This document shows, piece by piece, positions 43,182 to 53,630 of a stretch of 64,000 nt of DNA (the stretch's first letter is position 1; the number at the start of each line of letters is the position of its first letter). A program made the translations under genes and the position numbers. Source of the DNA: Tuctoria greenei (taxonomy: Eukaryota; Streptophyta; Magnoliopsida; Poales; Poaceae); contig JAYESD010000001.1 of NCBI GenBank assembly GCA_036927565.1, positions 115,425,110-115,489,109 of the forward strand, read 5' to 3'. Below the pieces are notes generated by a model. It ran no database searches. It worked only from the letters and a program-made list of their open reading frames with translations, and was not told the origin of the DNA.

Positions 43182-43696
43182 TGTTAAACTTAGGGGTTCA
43201 CTAATCATATAGGCATGGTCCTAATCGGGTCTTAGGCACAATCAGCTTAGGCTAATTAACTTAATCAACAATTAACTTAGTGCTAATCACAAATCAAATT
43301 GTCCAGAGGGTAATCCCCTGCTATTAAGTTGAACAGAGAGATTGGGGATGGACGTACCTTGACTAGCAGTGGTGGTGACGACCATGTTGCGCTTGAGGAC
43401 GAGGTGGGTGACCAGAACTTGGCGCAGGGGCGTCGGAGTTCCGGCGGGAGGAGGAGCAGAGGCGACAACGACGGTCTTCGTGGAGTCCGGAGGTCCTTCC
43501 CCTCACTTCCCGTATTCTTAGGATCGGATCTAGTATTCTCTCAGATGATTTTTTGTGGTTAGGGACTTAATCTTCTTTTTATACGGGCGTGAGAGGGGGC
43601 CTCCGACTTGGAGTCGGTTATTGCCTCTCGATCAAGGCGCTCAGGGAGAGGTTTGGTGTGGGTGGGCCCCACACCCTGAACGTGGTCAAACTAACA
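43182..43696 (-). repeat. 5' LTR of the gag-only element
   Basis: It is 515 bp and nearly identical to the 3' LTR (only a handful of substitutions seen by eye), so the insertion is young relative to the copia element. It ends CTAACA, followed by the duplicated GGAAC. Confidence 0.92.
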
Positions 43697-44333
43697 GGAA
43701 CTACATCTGCCACCGCCTCAGTACTGTCGTTCGACTGCGTCCTATCGACGGCCTTCCAGAGATGATGATGAACACGACGGGTCTGATCACCGCACTAGGC
43801 CTTGCCCCCTGATGGCCAGGATGGCCAGTTGGGTTAGCAATCGCAGCTCAGGCAGAGGACGCCCTCTTGATCGCTCAAACCATGGTGACTGGAATCGCGG
43901 GGAAAGTTCTCGACGTCGTAAGGCAGATGCTTCTCCGCCCCTGGGAAGAGAGGATCTTACCTTTAAGGAACGTAGAGCTATGCGACAGTTATGGAAAGCC
44001 AAGTCGGTGATCAAGCCGGTTCAGACTTATAGAGTAGAGGAGAAAACTCCCAACCCGGTTCATACTTATAGAGAAGAGGAGGAAACTACAAAAAATGAGG
44101 AATCTCGCTGCTCCGCAGCATCAGACGCAATCACAATCATCCCCAATCCTAGTTTGTGGCCTAACGCTGTAGCTGCTGATCCTGAGAATACTCCAGAGAT
44201 ACCATCAAATGATGTAAGAAGTGGGAAGTCGGACACCATGTTTATTCAGCCATCAGACGCTGCCTTTTCTCCAAAAGAAGACTCTGTGATTCAACCTGTG
44301 GTATCCGGAATTCTCACAAACTCACAGGATTAA
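43697..44333 (+). pseudogene. LINE ORF1, copy 2, C-terminal part
   Basis: It continues the LINE after the LTR element. First come Pro-rich residues, then RPSRDDDEHDGSDHR in one frame. A frameshift then leads to MARMASWVSNRSSGRGRPLD (43,812), SRRRKADASPPLGREDLTFK and the repeated PVQTYRVEEK / PVHTYREEEE units. It ends at TAA 44,331-44,333. The segment is basic and Ser-rich, then acidic, which fits an RNA-binding tail. It contains the 26 bp that copy 1 lost. Confidence 0.55.
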
Positions 44334-45245
44334 GCATCTCAGATGATGGCAATCAGTCACATGATACAGAGACAGACATTGCCAACAAACTCAAGGAATC
44401 TGAACATATGATACATAAGGAAGCTGGTAGGACACCTGACCCTGAAGGTCAAACTGTGCAACCAGTCATGCAAATTGAGAATTTCTGCTGACCTAGTCTC
44501 CACTGTCGACCAGCTGTTGCTGTTCTCTGAGGAAGTTGCGAACCCTACACAAGCTGCTTTGCTACCAGTGCCGCAAGTTAATCAGGATGAGGTTAGAGAT
44601 GTTCTGAAACAGAAGAGGAAAAGAACAAGATGAAGACTCATAAACCAGCCATAAAAATGGCACAGGAGCTACTTCCAAAAAAATGGGGCCTCCTCAAACC
44701 TGAAAATACCATGGATGAGTCAATGTTGCAGAAGTATTTAAACACCTAGAAGAAGCCCCTCTCTCCTGCAGCACTGGAAGCAATTACTGCCTTAACAGCA
44801 GTGACAGAAGAGAGGAAGAAATGCAAGGGCAAGGTGAAGAAAAGAGCCACACAGAATAACAAGGTGGTCGCACTCAAGGAAAAATGAAGCGCTTTAGAAG
44901 CCACTCGCTCAGTATTCTTGATGGATCAATTATGTGCTATCTTCTTGTTGAGTTGTGTTGTACCTTTTCTAGTTTGTTGTGGTTCCCTGTTATGTCTTCT
45001 ATTATCAAGGGATTTCTTAGCTGGTTGGCAGTTAGGAAAAGACACCCCTGCTTTTTTGATCAGGACAGGAAGTGCTCGCCTTATGATCTATGTATCGGTG
45101 TTGCTAGACTGTTGGCAGTGGTCCTGCTTTATGCTGTGAATATTGTTGCGTGTTGTCCCCTATTCCTATATCACTCTCCTCATTCCATTTGATTATATGT
45201 GGCAAAGGAGAATATGGAACAAGTCAGTGACACTAACCCTCCAAA
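44334..45245 (+). other. LINE inter-ORF region, copy 2
   Basis: It is the counterpart of 22,804-23,756: remnants of an acidic and Lys-rich ORF1 tail, then spacer with hydrophobic chance frames. Small deletions relative to copy 1 occur near 44,485 and 44,625. Confidence 0.4.
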
Positions 45246-48200
45246 ATGAATGAAACAATTAATCATTATTCTTATATAACATGGAATGTCCGCGGCCTGA
45301 ATAGTAGAGCTAAACAAGCGGAAGTAAAGCAATTCATTCAGCTATATAAACCCATGATAGTCTGTTTGCAAGAGACAAAAATGGCAATGATCACTTCACA
45401 AGTCATCAGAGACATCTTGGGAGCGCAATATGCAGATAATTTCGGGTTTCTCCCGGCTGATGGAACTCGGGGAGGGATCCTGCTTGCATGTAACAATACT
45501 CATATGAAGCTGAATGGATTCACAACTCAGGCCTTCTCCATCTCAGCAACGATATTCGATGAAAGGAGCACAAATCCTCTACTATAACCAGTGTATATGG
45601 TCCACAGTCAGAAGCTGAAAAGAGACTTTTTCTCACGGAGCTAAGACAACTAAAACATACAGCTCTCCCGACTTGGCTTATTTTGGGAAATTTCAGCCTA
45701 ATTTGCAGTGAAGAAGACAAAAGTGATGGACACATGAACAGGCATATAATGGCAAGATTCCGCAGAACATTGGATCATATTGAAGTAAAAGAAATTCCAC
45801 TATTCGGACGTTGTTTGACCTGGTATAACGAGAAGAAACATCCTATACTAACAAGGATCGACCGTGTGTATATCACCCCTCATTGGGAAAGTATATATGG
45901 TGATCCCATTCTCCAGGCCTTATCTTCTTCTATATCTGATCACTGTCCGTTAATGCTGCTGCCGTTCGAGGTTGATCATAAAAGCCGCACCTTCCGTTTT
46001 GAGGAACATTGGCCCAAGATGCCGGGTTTTTTTTGAATGTATCCAAGAAACCTGGCATAAAAAAGTACCCGTACAACACAATGCCATGACTACATTACAT
46101 ATCCAGCTCTCCAGAACCGCCAAGGCATTGTGTCGCTGGTCTCGTTCACTTATCCCTCAGGGTAAACTCGCCATTGTAATCTGCAGAGAAGTCATTCTCA
46201 GACTTGATGAGGCGATGGAATGTCGCCCCCTGTCAGATCAAGAAAGAGAAATAAGATTGCTCCTCAAGAATCGGATCCTAGGGCTGGCAGCAATAGAGAA
46301 ATCAAGGGCCAGACAAAAATCTTGACTAATCTGGGTTCGCAAAGGTGATGCCAACACACAATATTTTCATTCTATGGCAAATTCAAGACGAAAAAGCAAC
46401 TACATACAATCATTGGAGAGAGAGGGCGAGATGGTGTATTCACAGGCAGAGAAACATATGCTAATTTTCCAGCACTTCCAAAAGCACCTGGGAACCCATC
46501 ATACAAGGGACATATCACTTGATCTCTCACATCTGAGATGGCCTCGGTTCGAGCTAAACCACCTAAAGCAACAAATATCTGAAGAGGAGGTGCATAAAGT
46601 CATAAAGGAAATGCCCAAGAGCAAAGCGTATCTGAAGAGGAGGTGCATAAAGTCATAAAGGAAATACCCAAGAGCAAAGCGCCTGGCCCGGATGGCTTTT
46701 CAGGTCTTTTCTTATCATCCTGTTGGGAGATAATCAAGTCAGATCTGTTGGCAGCAATTAATCAATTCTGTTCTTCTAATCTGCAAGGTCTCACAACTCC
46801 GAACACGGCTTTTGTTGTACTCATTCTGAAGAAAATTGACCCAAAGAGGATTACAGACTATCGACCGATTAGTCTGATACATATATTCACAAAAATTATA
46901 TCAAAGGTTCTTGCAAATAGATTAGCCCCGGAGCTGGATAAAATAATATCCATGCACCAGAACACGTTTATTAAAAAATGATGTATTCATGATAACTTCT
47001 TGTTCGTGCAACAAACAGTAAGGGAACTCCACAAAAAGAAGTCACCGGCGCTTTTCATCAAGTTGGACATCTCAAAGGCATTTGACACTGTTAATTGGGC
47101 ATATCTAATGGACATCATGAGTCATCTCGGCTTCGGAGTTAAATGGAGAAATTGGATTGCTGCCCTTTGGGGGACATCTTCCTCGCCCTTCTTACTCAAT
47201 GGCTCCCCTGGTAATATGATCAAACATGCCCGTGAAGTTCGACAAGGTGATCCACTCTCCCCGATGCTACTCTTACTTGCCATGGAGCCATTGATTAAAC
47301 TTTTCCAGCATGCACATCAAAGAGGTCTGCTCTCCACCATCCCAGAGTTAGGTGACCAGATAAGGGTATCTTTGTATGCAGATGATGCATCAATTTTTAT
47401 TCGTCCCATTGCTCAAGACATGTCGGCCATAAAGTTCATTTTATACCTTTTTGGCCGAGCTTCAGGACTTGTCACTAATCTGGATAAGACAGAGGTTTTT
47501 CCCATAAGCTGTCAAGAAACTGATCTCATGGCTGTCCTGGGAAATAACAGCAGAACGAGCTCCTTTCCTTGTACATATCTTGGATTGTCCCTTCATTACA
47601 AAAAACTCCCTAAGGAAGCGATCCGACCGGTTATCCAGAAAATAGCCCATCATCTAACAGGATGGAAAAAGAATCTGTTGTCATACTCGGGACATGAAAT
47701 TCTAGTCAAGACCATGCTATCTTCTATGCCGACATATTTTATGACGGTGTTCCACCTCCCAGCTTGGGCGTGCCAGCAAATTGACAAATTAAGGCGGGGC
47801 TCCTTATGGAAGGGCGATGACCCCGACGGGGTGAAAGGAGGTAGATGTCTGGTGCGATGGAAAATCTGCACACAGCCAAAAACAATGGGTGGTTTGGGAA
47901 TTAAAGCTTTGGAAAAATTCGGTAGGGCATTACACTTAAGATGGATGTGGCATGAGTGGGACCAACGCAACAGACCATAGAAAGCTTTATTCAGACATCA
48001 TGACCAAGCTGATCGACAATTGTTCGTTGCCTCAACCATAATTTCTATCGGAAATGGCCAGGATAGCCCATTTTGGGAGGCGTGATGGTTGCATGGGCAG
48101 GCGCCCAGGGTCCTGGCACCACATGTGTTTCAGCAAGCACGTTTTAAAAAGCGTTCAGTTGCCATGTAGCTTCCCAACTCCAACTGGATTAAAAACATCA

Positions 48201-48558
48201 AATCTCTGCACACCAAAGAACTTATAGATGAGTTTGCATTGCTATTTCAAGCCCTCAGCGAGATCACCCTTATGGAGAGCCGTGACAGCATTTCTGGCAG
48301 TGGACAAAAAATGGTGAGTATTCGTCAGCATTGGCCTATGAGGTCCAGTTCCTGGGTGATGTTTCCTCGAGCTGGGCTGCGGCGTTATGGAAGGCTAAGA
48401 CTCAACCAAAATGCCGTTTTTTCGCGTGGATTGTAATGCACAATAAAGCGTTAACAGCCGACAACCTTGCCAAAAAGAATTGGTCCCACCAAACAAGTTG
48501 TGTGCTATGCACATCTACGCCCGAAACTACAGATCATCTCCTGACGCAATGCCCCTAA
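45246..48558 (+). pseudogene. LINE ORF2, copy 2: endonuclease, reverse transcriptase, zf-RVT
   Basis: The enzyme of a plant L1 element would nick DNA and copy its RNA at the nick. Endonuclease (45,246-46,036) shows ITWNVRGLNS, VCLQETKM and ISDHCPLMLLP. A missing A near 45,575 and the shared T8 at about 46,027 shift frames, and a CGA-to-TGA stop lies at 46,323. A 53-bp tandem duplication precedes RT. RT (46,643-47,980) shows APGPDGFSGLF, DYRPISLIHIFTKIISKVLA, LFIKLDISKAFDTVNWAYL, REVRQGDPLSPMLLLLAMEP and the catalytic SLYADDASIF. Stops lie at 46,979 and 47,978. The end (48,331-48,558) has the zf-RVT pattern CVLCTSTPETTDHLLTQC. Confidence 0.88.
46576..46681 (+). repeat. 53-bp tandem duplication in LINE copy 2
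   Basis: Units are 46,576-46,628 and 46,629-46,681, each starting TATCTGAAGAGGAGG, with one substitution. The 53-bp length puts RT out of frame with the upstream part. Confidence 0.92.
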
Positions 48559-48999
48559 ACGATCGAAACTTGGAGCAGCCCGTCGATGCAGTTGCAGCTG
48601 CCAGCAGCACTGCAACATATGGATGACATGGGTGCAGCCCATTGGGTTCATAACGTTATTACAGTCTGCCCCCCAAAAAAAGCAAAAATAGTACTCCGTT
48701 TTCTATTTTTTTTTGGTGTCATATTTGGAAGGAACGCAACTGGCGCATCTTTTAGCAACAAAGTCTTGCACATCTGCAGATAGCCCAGTTAGCAATAGAG
48801 GACATCAAGTTGCAGGGGCCAGGTTCACTACCTTCTAATAGCAAACAAGAGCACGCTACTTAAGGAGATACTAGTAGGGTAGTTTAAATAGTGCTTGTGT
48901 TATACATTTGTATCATGCTAGAATTTGTACCCCTTAGGTTGTAATTCTCTTTCATCTTAATGCATGGGCAGCACTCCAGCCTTTTTATTCAAAAAAAAA
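48559..48999 (+). other. LINE 3' end and poly(A), copy 2
   Basis: An eroded ORF2 tail, then the 3' untranslated region ending TCTTTCATCTTAATGCATGG ... TTTTTATTC, then nine A. No second LINE gene is seen. Confidence 0.7.
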
Positions 49000-49014
49000 C
49001 AGTAATATCATATA
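49000..49014 (+). repeat. LINE target-site duplication, 3' side
   Basis: CAGTAATATCATATA directly follows the poly(A) and equals the sequence before the LINE in all three copies. Confidence 0.9.
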
Positions 49015-49848
49015 CATGTTATAACAAGAAATATTTTAACTTTCTCAGGGCAATCCATTGACTCATTTATCTAAAATATCCATCCACAAGCAGAACACTT
49101 CTTTTTATTTAATAGCATTCCAAAATAATCTGGGAAATAAGGTCACAATGAGTTAATACTGCTGCTCGACAGGTATCTGGAGCTGGGTCGTGACAAAGCC
49201 CAAATTTGGGGCTTCATTTGGGCCTATTAACTCAGTATTGCATGTTCAACACTTCAGCCAAAGATTTCTACCTAGAGCAATAGCATGGAGGAAATAAAAA
49301 AGACATATTGCAGGCTACAACGTTAAATCCCACCAGAAATCCATTTTGTTCTTGAGTTTCTCTACTTCGTAGTTTCCCCAAACCCACACTATCCAGACAT
49401 AATGCACATATAGAACCGAGGCAAGCACGTATATACCAGGTAGCTGGAGTGACTCAGAACCATCAAATCACCAATATCCTGAGCTGGAAATCACACACAT
49501 AGATCTGTCACTCCTGTAGCAAAAACACCACGGGAAGAAAAATCAGCACTCGGCCAACAAAGTTAAAACTCCTCTGCAACCAGATAAAAGATGCCTCACC
49601 TGGGGATAATGGGGGAAAAGGGAGCAAGAGCAGGAAGAGCTCGCAGCGGTGGCGGCTGAAACAAAGGGTGGATGGGACTATTGGATAGCGAGATCTGCAG
49701 CAGTGTGGGTTTATAAATGGGGATTTGGGAGGGTGGCGTGGTGTGTGGTAGAAGCCGTCACGCCTTGCATGCGTTGCTCGCTATCAACTCCCTCTCTTAG
49801 TTGCAGCGAGGTAGAGGAAGGTCCGGACAGCACGGAAAGGTCTTCTAT
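49015..49848 (-). promoter_or_regulatory. host-like flank: possible promoter and 5' exons of the interrupted gene
   Basis: Read on the minus strand, TATAAA (49,715-49,710) precedes a C-rich leader that ends at CCCAG/GTGAGG (exon end 49,600). An intron then runs to TTTTTGCTACAG, and a 77-bp exon (49,513-49,437) ends CCTG/GTATAT. Before the LINE came in, this lay just upstream of the 64-bp exon, on the same strand. I cannot join these pieces in one open frame from an ATG, so parts are missing or misread. No family is recognised. Confidence 0.35.
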
Positions 49849-50641
49849 TGTTCATATACTTGGATGTACTATTTATGATTATATAATGAGAATAGTATAA
49901 CATAATCATAAATACTACTCCTACCACATATATGGAGTCCACAATCAAACAAGAAACACTTCATCCAAGTATATGAACAATAGAAGACTAAAGATAACAT
50001 CTTTATTAAGAGCAAAGTCATAAATACAAATAGGAATATGAGAGTCATACCTTTCTCAATTAGGAATTGGGAAGAGACTCCTTCTACTCCTCTCCTACTT
50101 GAACTATGGACTAGAGGCTCTCCTTCTACAGCCTAAACTCCTCTAAACCTATGGAGAATAGTGTAAACAATAAATGAATACTAAAGTGGTGTGTGTGTGA
50201 AGTGAGGGTAGGGGGTCCTATTTATAGGTGGAGAAGGGCTGGTTCCCGCCACTAAAAATGCGTGAATCATTCTTTATCATGATCAGGGCACCATAGGGAG
50301 TCGACACATGGAAGCTGACCAAGTTTGGTGCCAGGAAGGGGTCGACCGAACCCCCTAGTCGGCCGAACTGAAACTTGGACCAATTCCAGTGTGCTTCCTC
50401 AAAGTGACTTCCAGGTAGGTCTCATTGACTGATATGCATGATTCACCGTTGGATGGCCTCGAATAATTCTGTTTGTGGGCCATTTGATCCATGTGGTGCA
50501 ATAACTCCCTACATGCACTATTTCTCGAAGGACAAGTGGAAATAGGTCAAATAGAAAGGTTATGTGTGGAAGAAATGACAATTTTTTCACATATATTGAG
50601 TTATATTGACAGGTGAAATTGGTATATTACAACCATCAACA
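49849..50641 (-). repeat. 3' LTR of the truncated element
   Basis: On + it starts TGTTCATATACTTGG and ends AACCATCAACA next to the polypurine tract. A 24-bp inverted repeat spans its start (49,841-49,864 with 49,964-49,987). Without a partner LTR the outer border is tentative. Confidence 0.5.
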
Positions 50642-52348
50642 AACTTCCCCAAGCTTATCATTTGCTCGTTCCGAGCAAAGTCAAGACTTTAGGTTGATGA
50701 TCAGGATTTGCTACAATGTTCTATATTTTTAAAAGTACCATGTGCTTAACAAAATACTCTACCTAGTATTGCAAAAATTGGCATGGTACTTCACCCATCT
50801 CAATTCATTATGGAGCTTATGCCTTCTCTTATTCATGGGTGGTTGAGAGATAGAACACCAAATGGCACACACATAACCTAGAAATCAAGTTCCACTCAAA
50901 TTCCGAAGAGGTCAATTGAGATTTTAAGTACCTCAATTTGATTATATTGGTCTCTCCTTTATGTGTAGTGGAAATATATCCTCACCAAGGAATTTTGCCT
51001 AAATTCATCCTACCTCTAAATAAGGCTTGTATGTAGAGCTTGGTAGGGGATATAGTAGGCATATGCAACACATAATATTGCTAAGTAAAAGAAGCGAACC
51101 TTAGGAGAAATCAATTCAAAAAAATTTGATTCAAGACTTGAGCATGTGTGATGGAATGGAGATGTATATGGATATTTGAGATGACTCCTTTTTGAGTGGA
51201 CTCACTTATTTGCAGGGATGAAACATGACCACTTTTATTTCTCTTTTTTTCTCTCATGGTTTTGAAGTAAGCATGCATTTTTTTTCTTGTAACCATATCT
51301 TCTACTCCCTTTTTATGCAATAAATTTTGAGAGAGTACCAAGCATGAAAGATATGGAGTTTCTCTTTTTATTGTGGATTGTTGGTATGATGAAATTGCTT
51401 ACTTCTAGTGTAGAAGTATAGCATGTGCAAGTTAAGTTTTGAATCAAAAAGTAATGAATGAAATCTCACATAGGTCTATACTAGTTTGAAAAAGCTCAAT
51501 GTGAAGACAAATATCATATGCATAAGGTCTATAAATGTAATGTGTCAATGACTTTGGTAGGTATTTCCAATCAAATGAGAGTAACTTAAATCTTTTTAGA
51601 ATTTTCTCCGGAAATCAATGTTTTTCTTTCAAACTAGGAATAGCATCACTATCACTATAACATATCTCACAACAACTTAGAATGGATTTTAGCCAATGAG
51701 AGCAATATCTTGGAGAGTAGTAAGTTGTGAACTAGGGACTTAGGAAATTAAAATAGAGCAACTATTCATCATTTCATCTTTGTAAATTCCAAGTCATTCT
51801 TACCACACATCTTTTATTTTATTTGAAAACAAATCTATATTACTTTACATTTTTTTATATGCAAGGTGGATGATGGGTGAATGGAGAATAAATATGCAAA
51901 TGGTTAATACAATTTACCTCAAGTGGGGGTCCTCCCACAAACTTGTTCTTCACTCACCTCCGTGATGAGGGTTGAACCCTTGATGACGAAAGTATGCCGC
52001 GAGATCGGCTTGTTGTAGCTTGGAGTTGAAGTTGGTGAATCGAGCGTTCATGTGTTGTTGCTAGTCTTGGGTACCTTGGACATGCCCTTGGAGAGTGTTG
52101 TAGATGTCACCCATTCTCACTTCAAGCTCTTCCATATGTCTAGTGAGATTCGTCATTCCTTGGCTATAGTCACAATGACTTCTAGCCGAAGAGGAATGAC
52201 ATCTTCTCATGGACGTTGGAGGCAAGCTGCTAGAGCTTGTAGTGAATAGGGGTGGCTCCCATGTGGCACCCGTCCATCCATGCCAATACGGACCTTCGGT
52301 CTCATACGATGGAGGTTGAGTCCTTCCGGATGCATCACTCGTTGGGTT
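50642..52348 (-). other. non-coding interior of the truncated element
   Basis: It is AT-rich, with no enzyme domain. Near 51,920-52,250 the minus strand still shows gag-tail-like text in broken frames. The inverted string GTGGGGGTCCTCCCAC is at about 51,923. Confidence 0.45.
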
Positions 52349-53482
52349 CTATTCCTCTCTGTACTCATGGACCGTGGAGGTTGTTGGAGGAACAACTGCT
52401 CTCCTTGTACGGCTTCTAGTTACCCTACCAAAGACATTACTTCTTCGGGCTTCCTCGATGGGAAGAAGGTTAATGGTTAGCCTCCGACATTTGTACAAAT
52501 AATAATCCGGGTTAGGTAACTGAATTTCATTGACAAAGTCGCAATAACAAAATAACAAAGAGCCATCTTGATCATGCTTAAGGGTATGCTCTTGCACTAA
52601 ATATTCTTCACTAATATATTCTCTTTCATTTTCAATATACTCAAATGAAGAATATTCTAGTGCTTCCACCCTAGTAGCAATACGGGTAATCGATGAAGTG
52701 CATTCAAATGACCTTGTTCTTGGAATGTAATCTAAGGATTGTGTCATCATGACAATAACTGGAGAAACTTTTATCTTTTTAATCATGGCAAATAAAATTT
52801 TCAGCTCATCATCACGCACTACCCTTATGTCTACTCTAGGGAACATAGTCATAGCCACCCATCTATGCATTAAGCGCAAAGTAGAGTTGTGCAAGTGGCT
52901 ATTCTTAGGTGCACTACATCTGACCTCACTAGTTAAATCTTTCCAAAAACTTTGTTTATTAAACTTAGGCAAAGCTTCTAAATCTAGCAAACAATGTTTA
53001 TAGAAGCCTAGGATTTCACTTAATTCTTTCCATAGGATGTTGTATTCTTTTTGAAATAATCTAAAAGAAATACCATCAAATCCTATTTTGAGTGTGCAAA
53101 GGAATTGCATAGAGAGAAGTCGTGAACCTCTTCCCTCTATGTGAGCATAATTGTTCCATCCTAGTGCACACTAAATGAAAAAGAATTCGGAATCCATACC
53201 TATTTTGGAGATCAAATATGGATCATAAGCTTTCGTATGAGAAAACTCACAATCTTGGAGGAGCCTGTGTGCTTGATCTTCAACTTCACTTTGTATGTCA
53301 AGGTCATCATCCTGAAGAAGTTGGTGCGGGTTGCTCCTCTAACCCATGGGAGTGTCCTCTCCTACACTTCTCCTCCATGAACTTGGTGTAGCAACGGAGG
53401 AGGGACATGCACTTGAGTCTCCACCATGGCTTGAGCTTGCAGCTTCCTTCCTCTTCCCAAACAATCTCTTCATTCCTTTCAT
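52349..53482 (-). pseudogene. gag-like protein of a plant gypsy element (Athila-ORF1-like)
   Basis: The gene starts MKGMKRLFGKRKEAASSSHG (53,482), with stops at 53,339 and near 53,172. A 253-residue open part follows. It contains FWKDLTSEVRCSAPKNSHLH, the block LMHRWVAMTMFPRVDIRVV, DELKILFAMIKKIKVSPVIV and an acidic, then basic tail (RVTRSRTRRAVVPPTTSTV). The pattern RC..A....HLHN..LR..HRW.A is that of the plant retrotransposon ORF1 proteins related to Athila. I name the family by pattern only. No zinc knuckle is seen. Everything upstream of the start is cut off 30 bp away by the segment junction. Confidence 0.55.
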
Positions 53483-53539
53483 GGTCACAACAAGCAAGAA
53501 CACAACAAGCAATTCAAAGATGAACATTTGCAACTCAAA

Positions 53540-53540
<1 letters not shown>

Positions 53541-53594
<54 letters not shown>

Positions 53595-53630
53595 CACATA
53601 AATATATATATACACAAATTGCAATTTTAG
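53541..53630. repeat. TA/CA microsatellite (third segment copy)
   Basis: A (TA)n tract and a short (CA)n are all that correspond to the compound array at 16,459-16,626. Confidence 0.95.

Larger units (their letters stand above)
36866..43696 (-). mobile_element. complete gag-only LTR retrotransposon (TR-GAG type), 6,831 bp
   Basis: Identical-length LTRs (515 bp each) start TG and end CA, and GGAAC is duplicated on both sides (36,861-36,865; 43,697-43,701). The minus strand is the coding strand: primer site at 43,180-43,163, gag at 40,944-40,256, polypurine tract at 37,391-37,381. No protease, integrase, RT or RNase H is found in the 2.9 kb between gag and the polypurine tract. Such elements (TR-GAG class in plants) must borrow enzymes from an autonomous copia element. 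The leader holds a stem-loop array, a Stowaway MITE and a GC-rich stretch. Confidence 0.9.
36262..48999 (+). mobile_element. L1-type LINE, copy 2, end to end, split by a gag-only LTR element
   Basis: LINE parts are 36,262-36,865 and 43,697-48,999, together about 5.9 kb. The block ends in a poly(A) of nine (48,991-48,999). The 15-bp duplication CAGTAATATCATATA stands on both sides (36,247-36,261; 49,000-49,014). Order: ORF1, endonuclease, RT, zf-RVT, poly(A). It is broken at several places and so is a dead copy. It has no long 5' leader and the DUF4283-like domain lacks its N-terminal half, so it was probably 5'-truncated on insertion. Confidence 0.88.
49849..53512 (-). mobile_element. truncated gag-only LTR retrotransposon
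   Basis: The left end is an LTR, followed by a minus-strand polypurine tract AAGCTTGGGGAAGTTT (about 50,657-50,642), then 1.7 kb without a gene, then a gag-type gene (52,349-53,482). The 5' leader and 5' LTR are cut off by the third segment copy at 53,512. No enzyme domains lie between gag and the polypurine tract, so it is non-autonomous as well. The gag family suggests a gypsy (Athila-like) origin. Confidence 0.6.
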
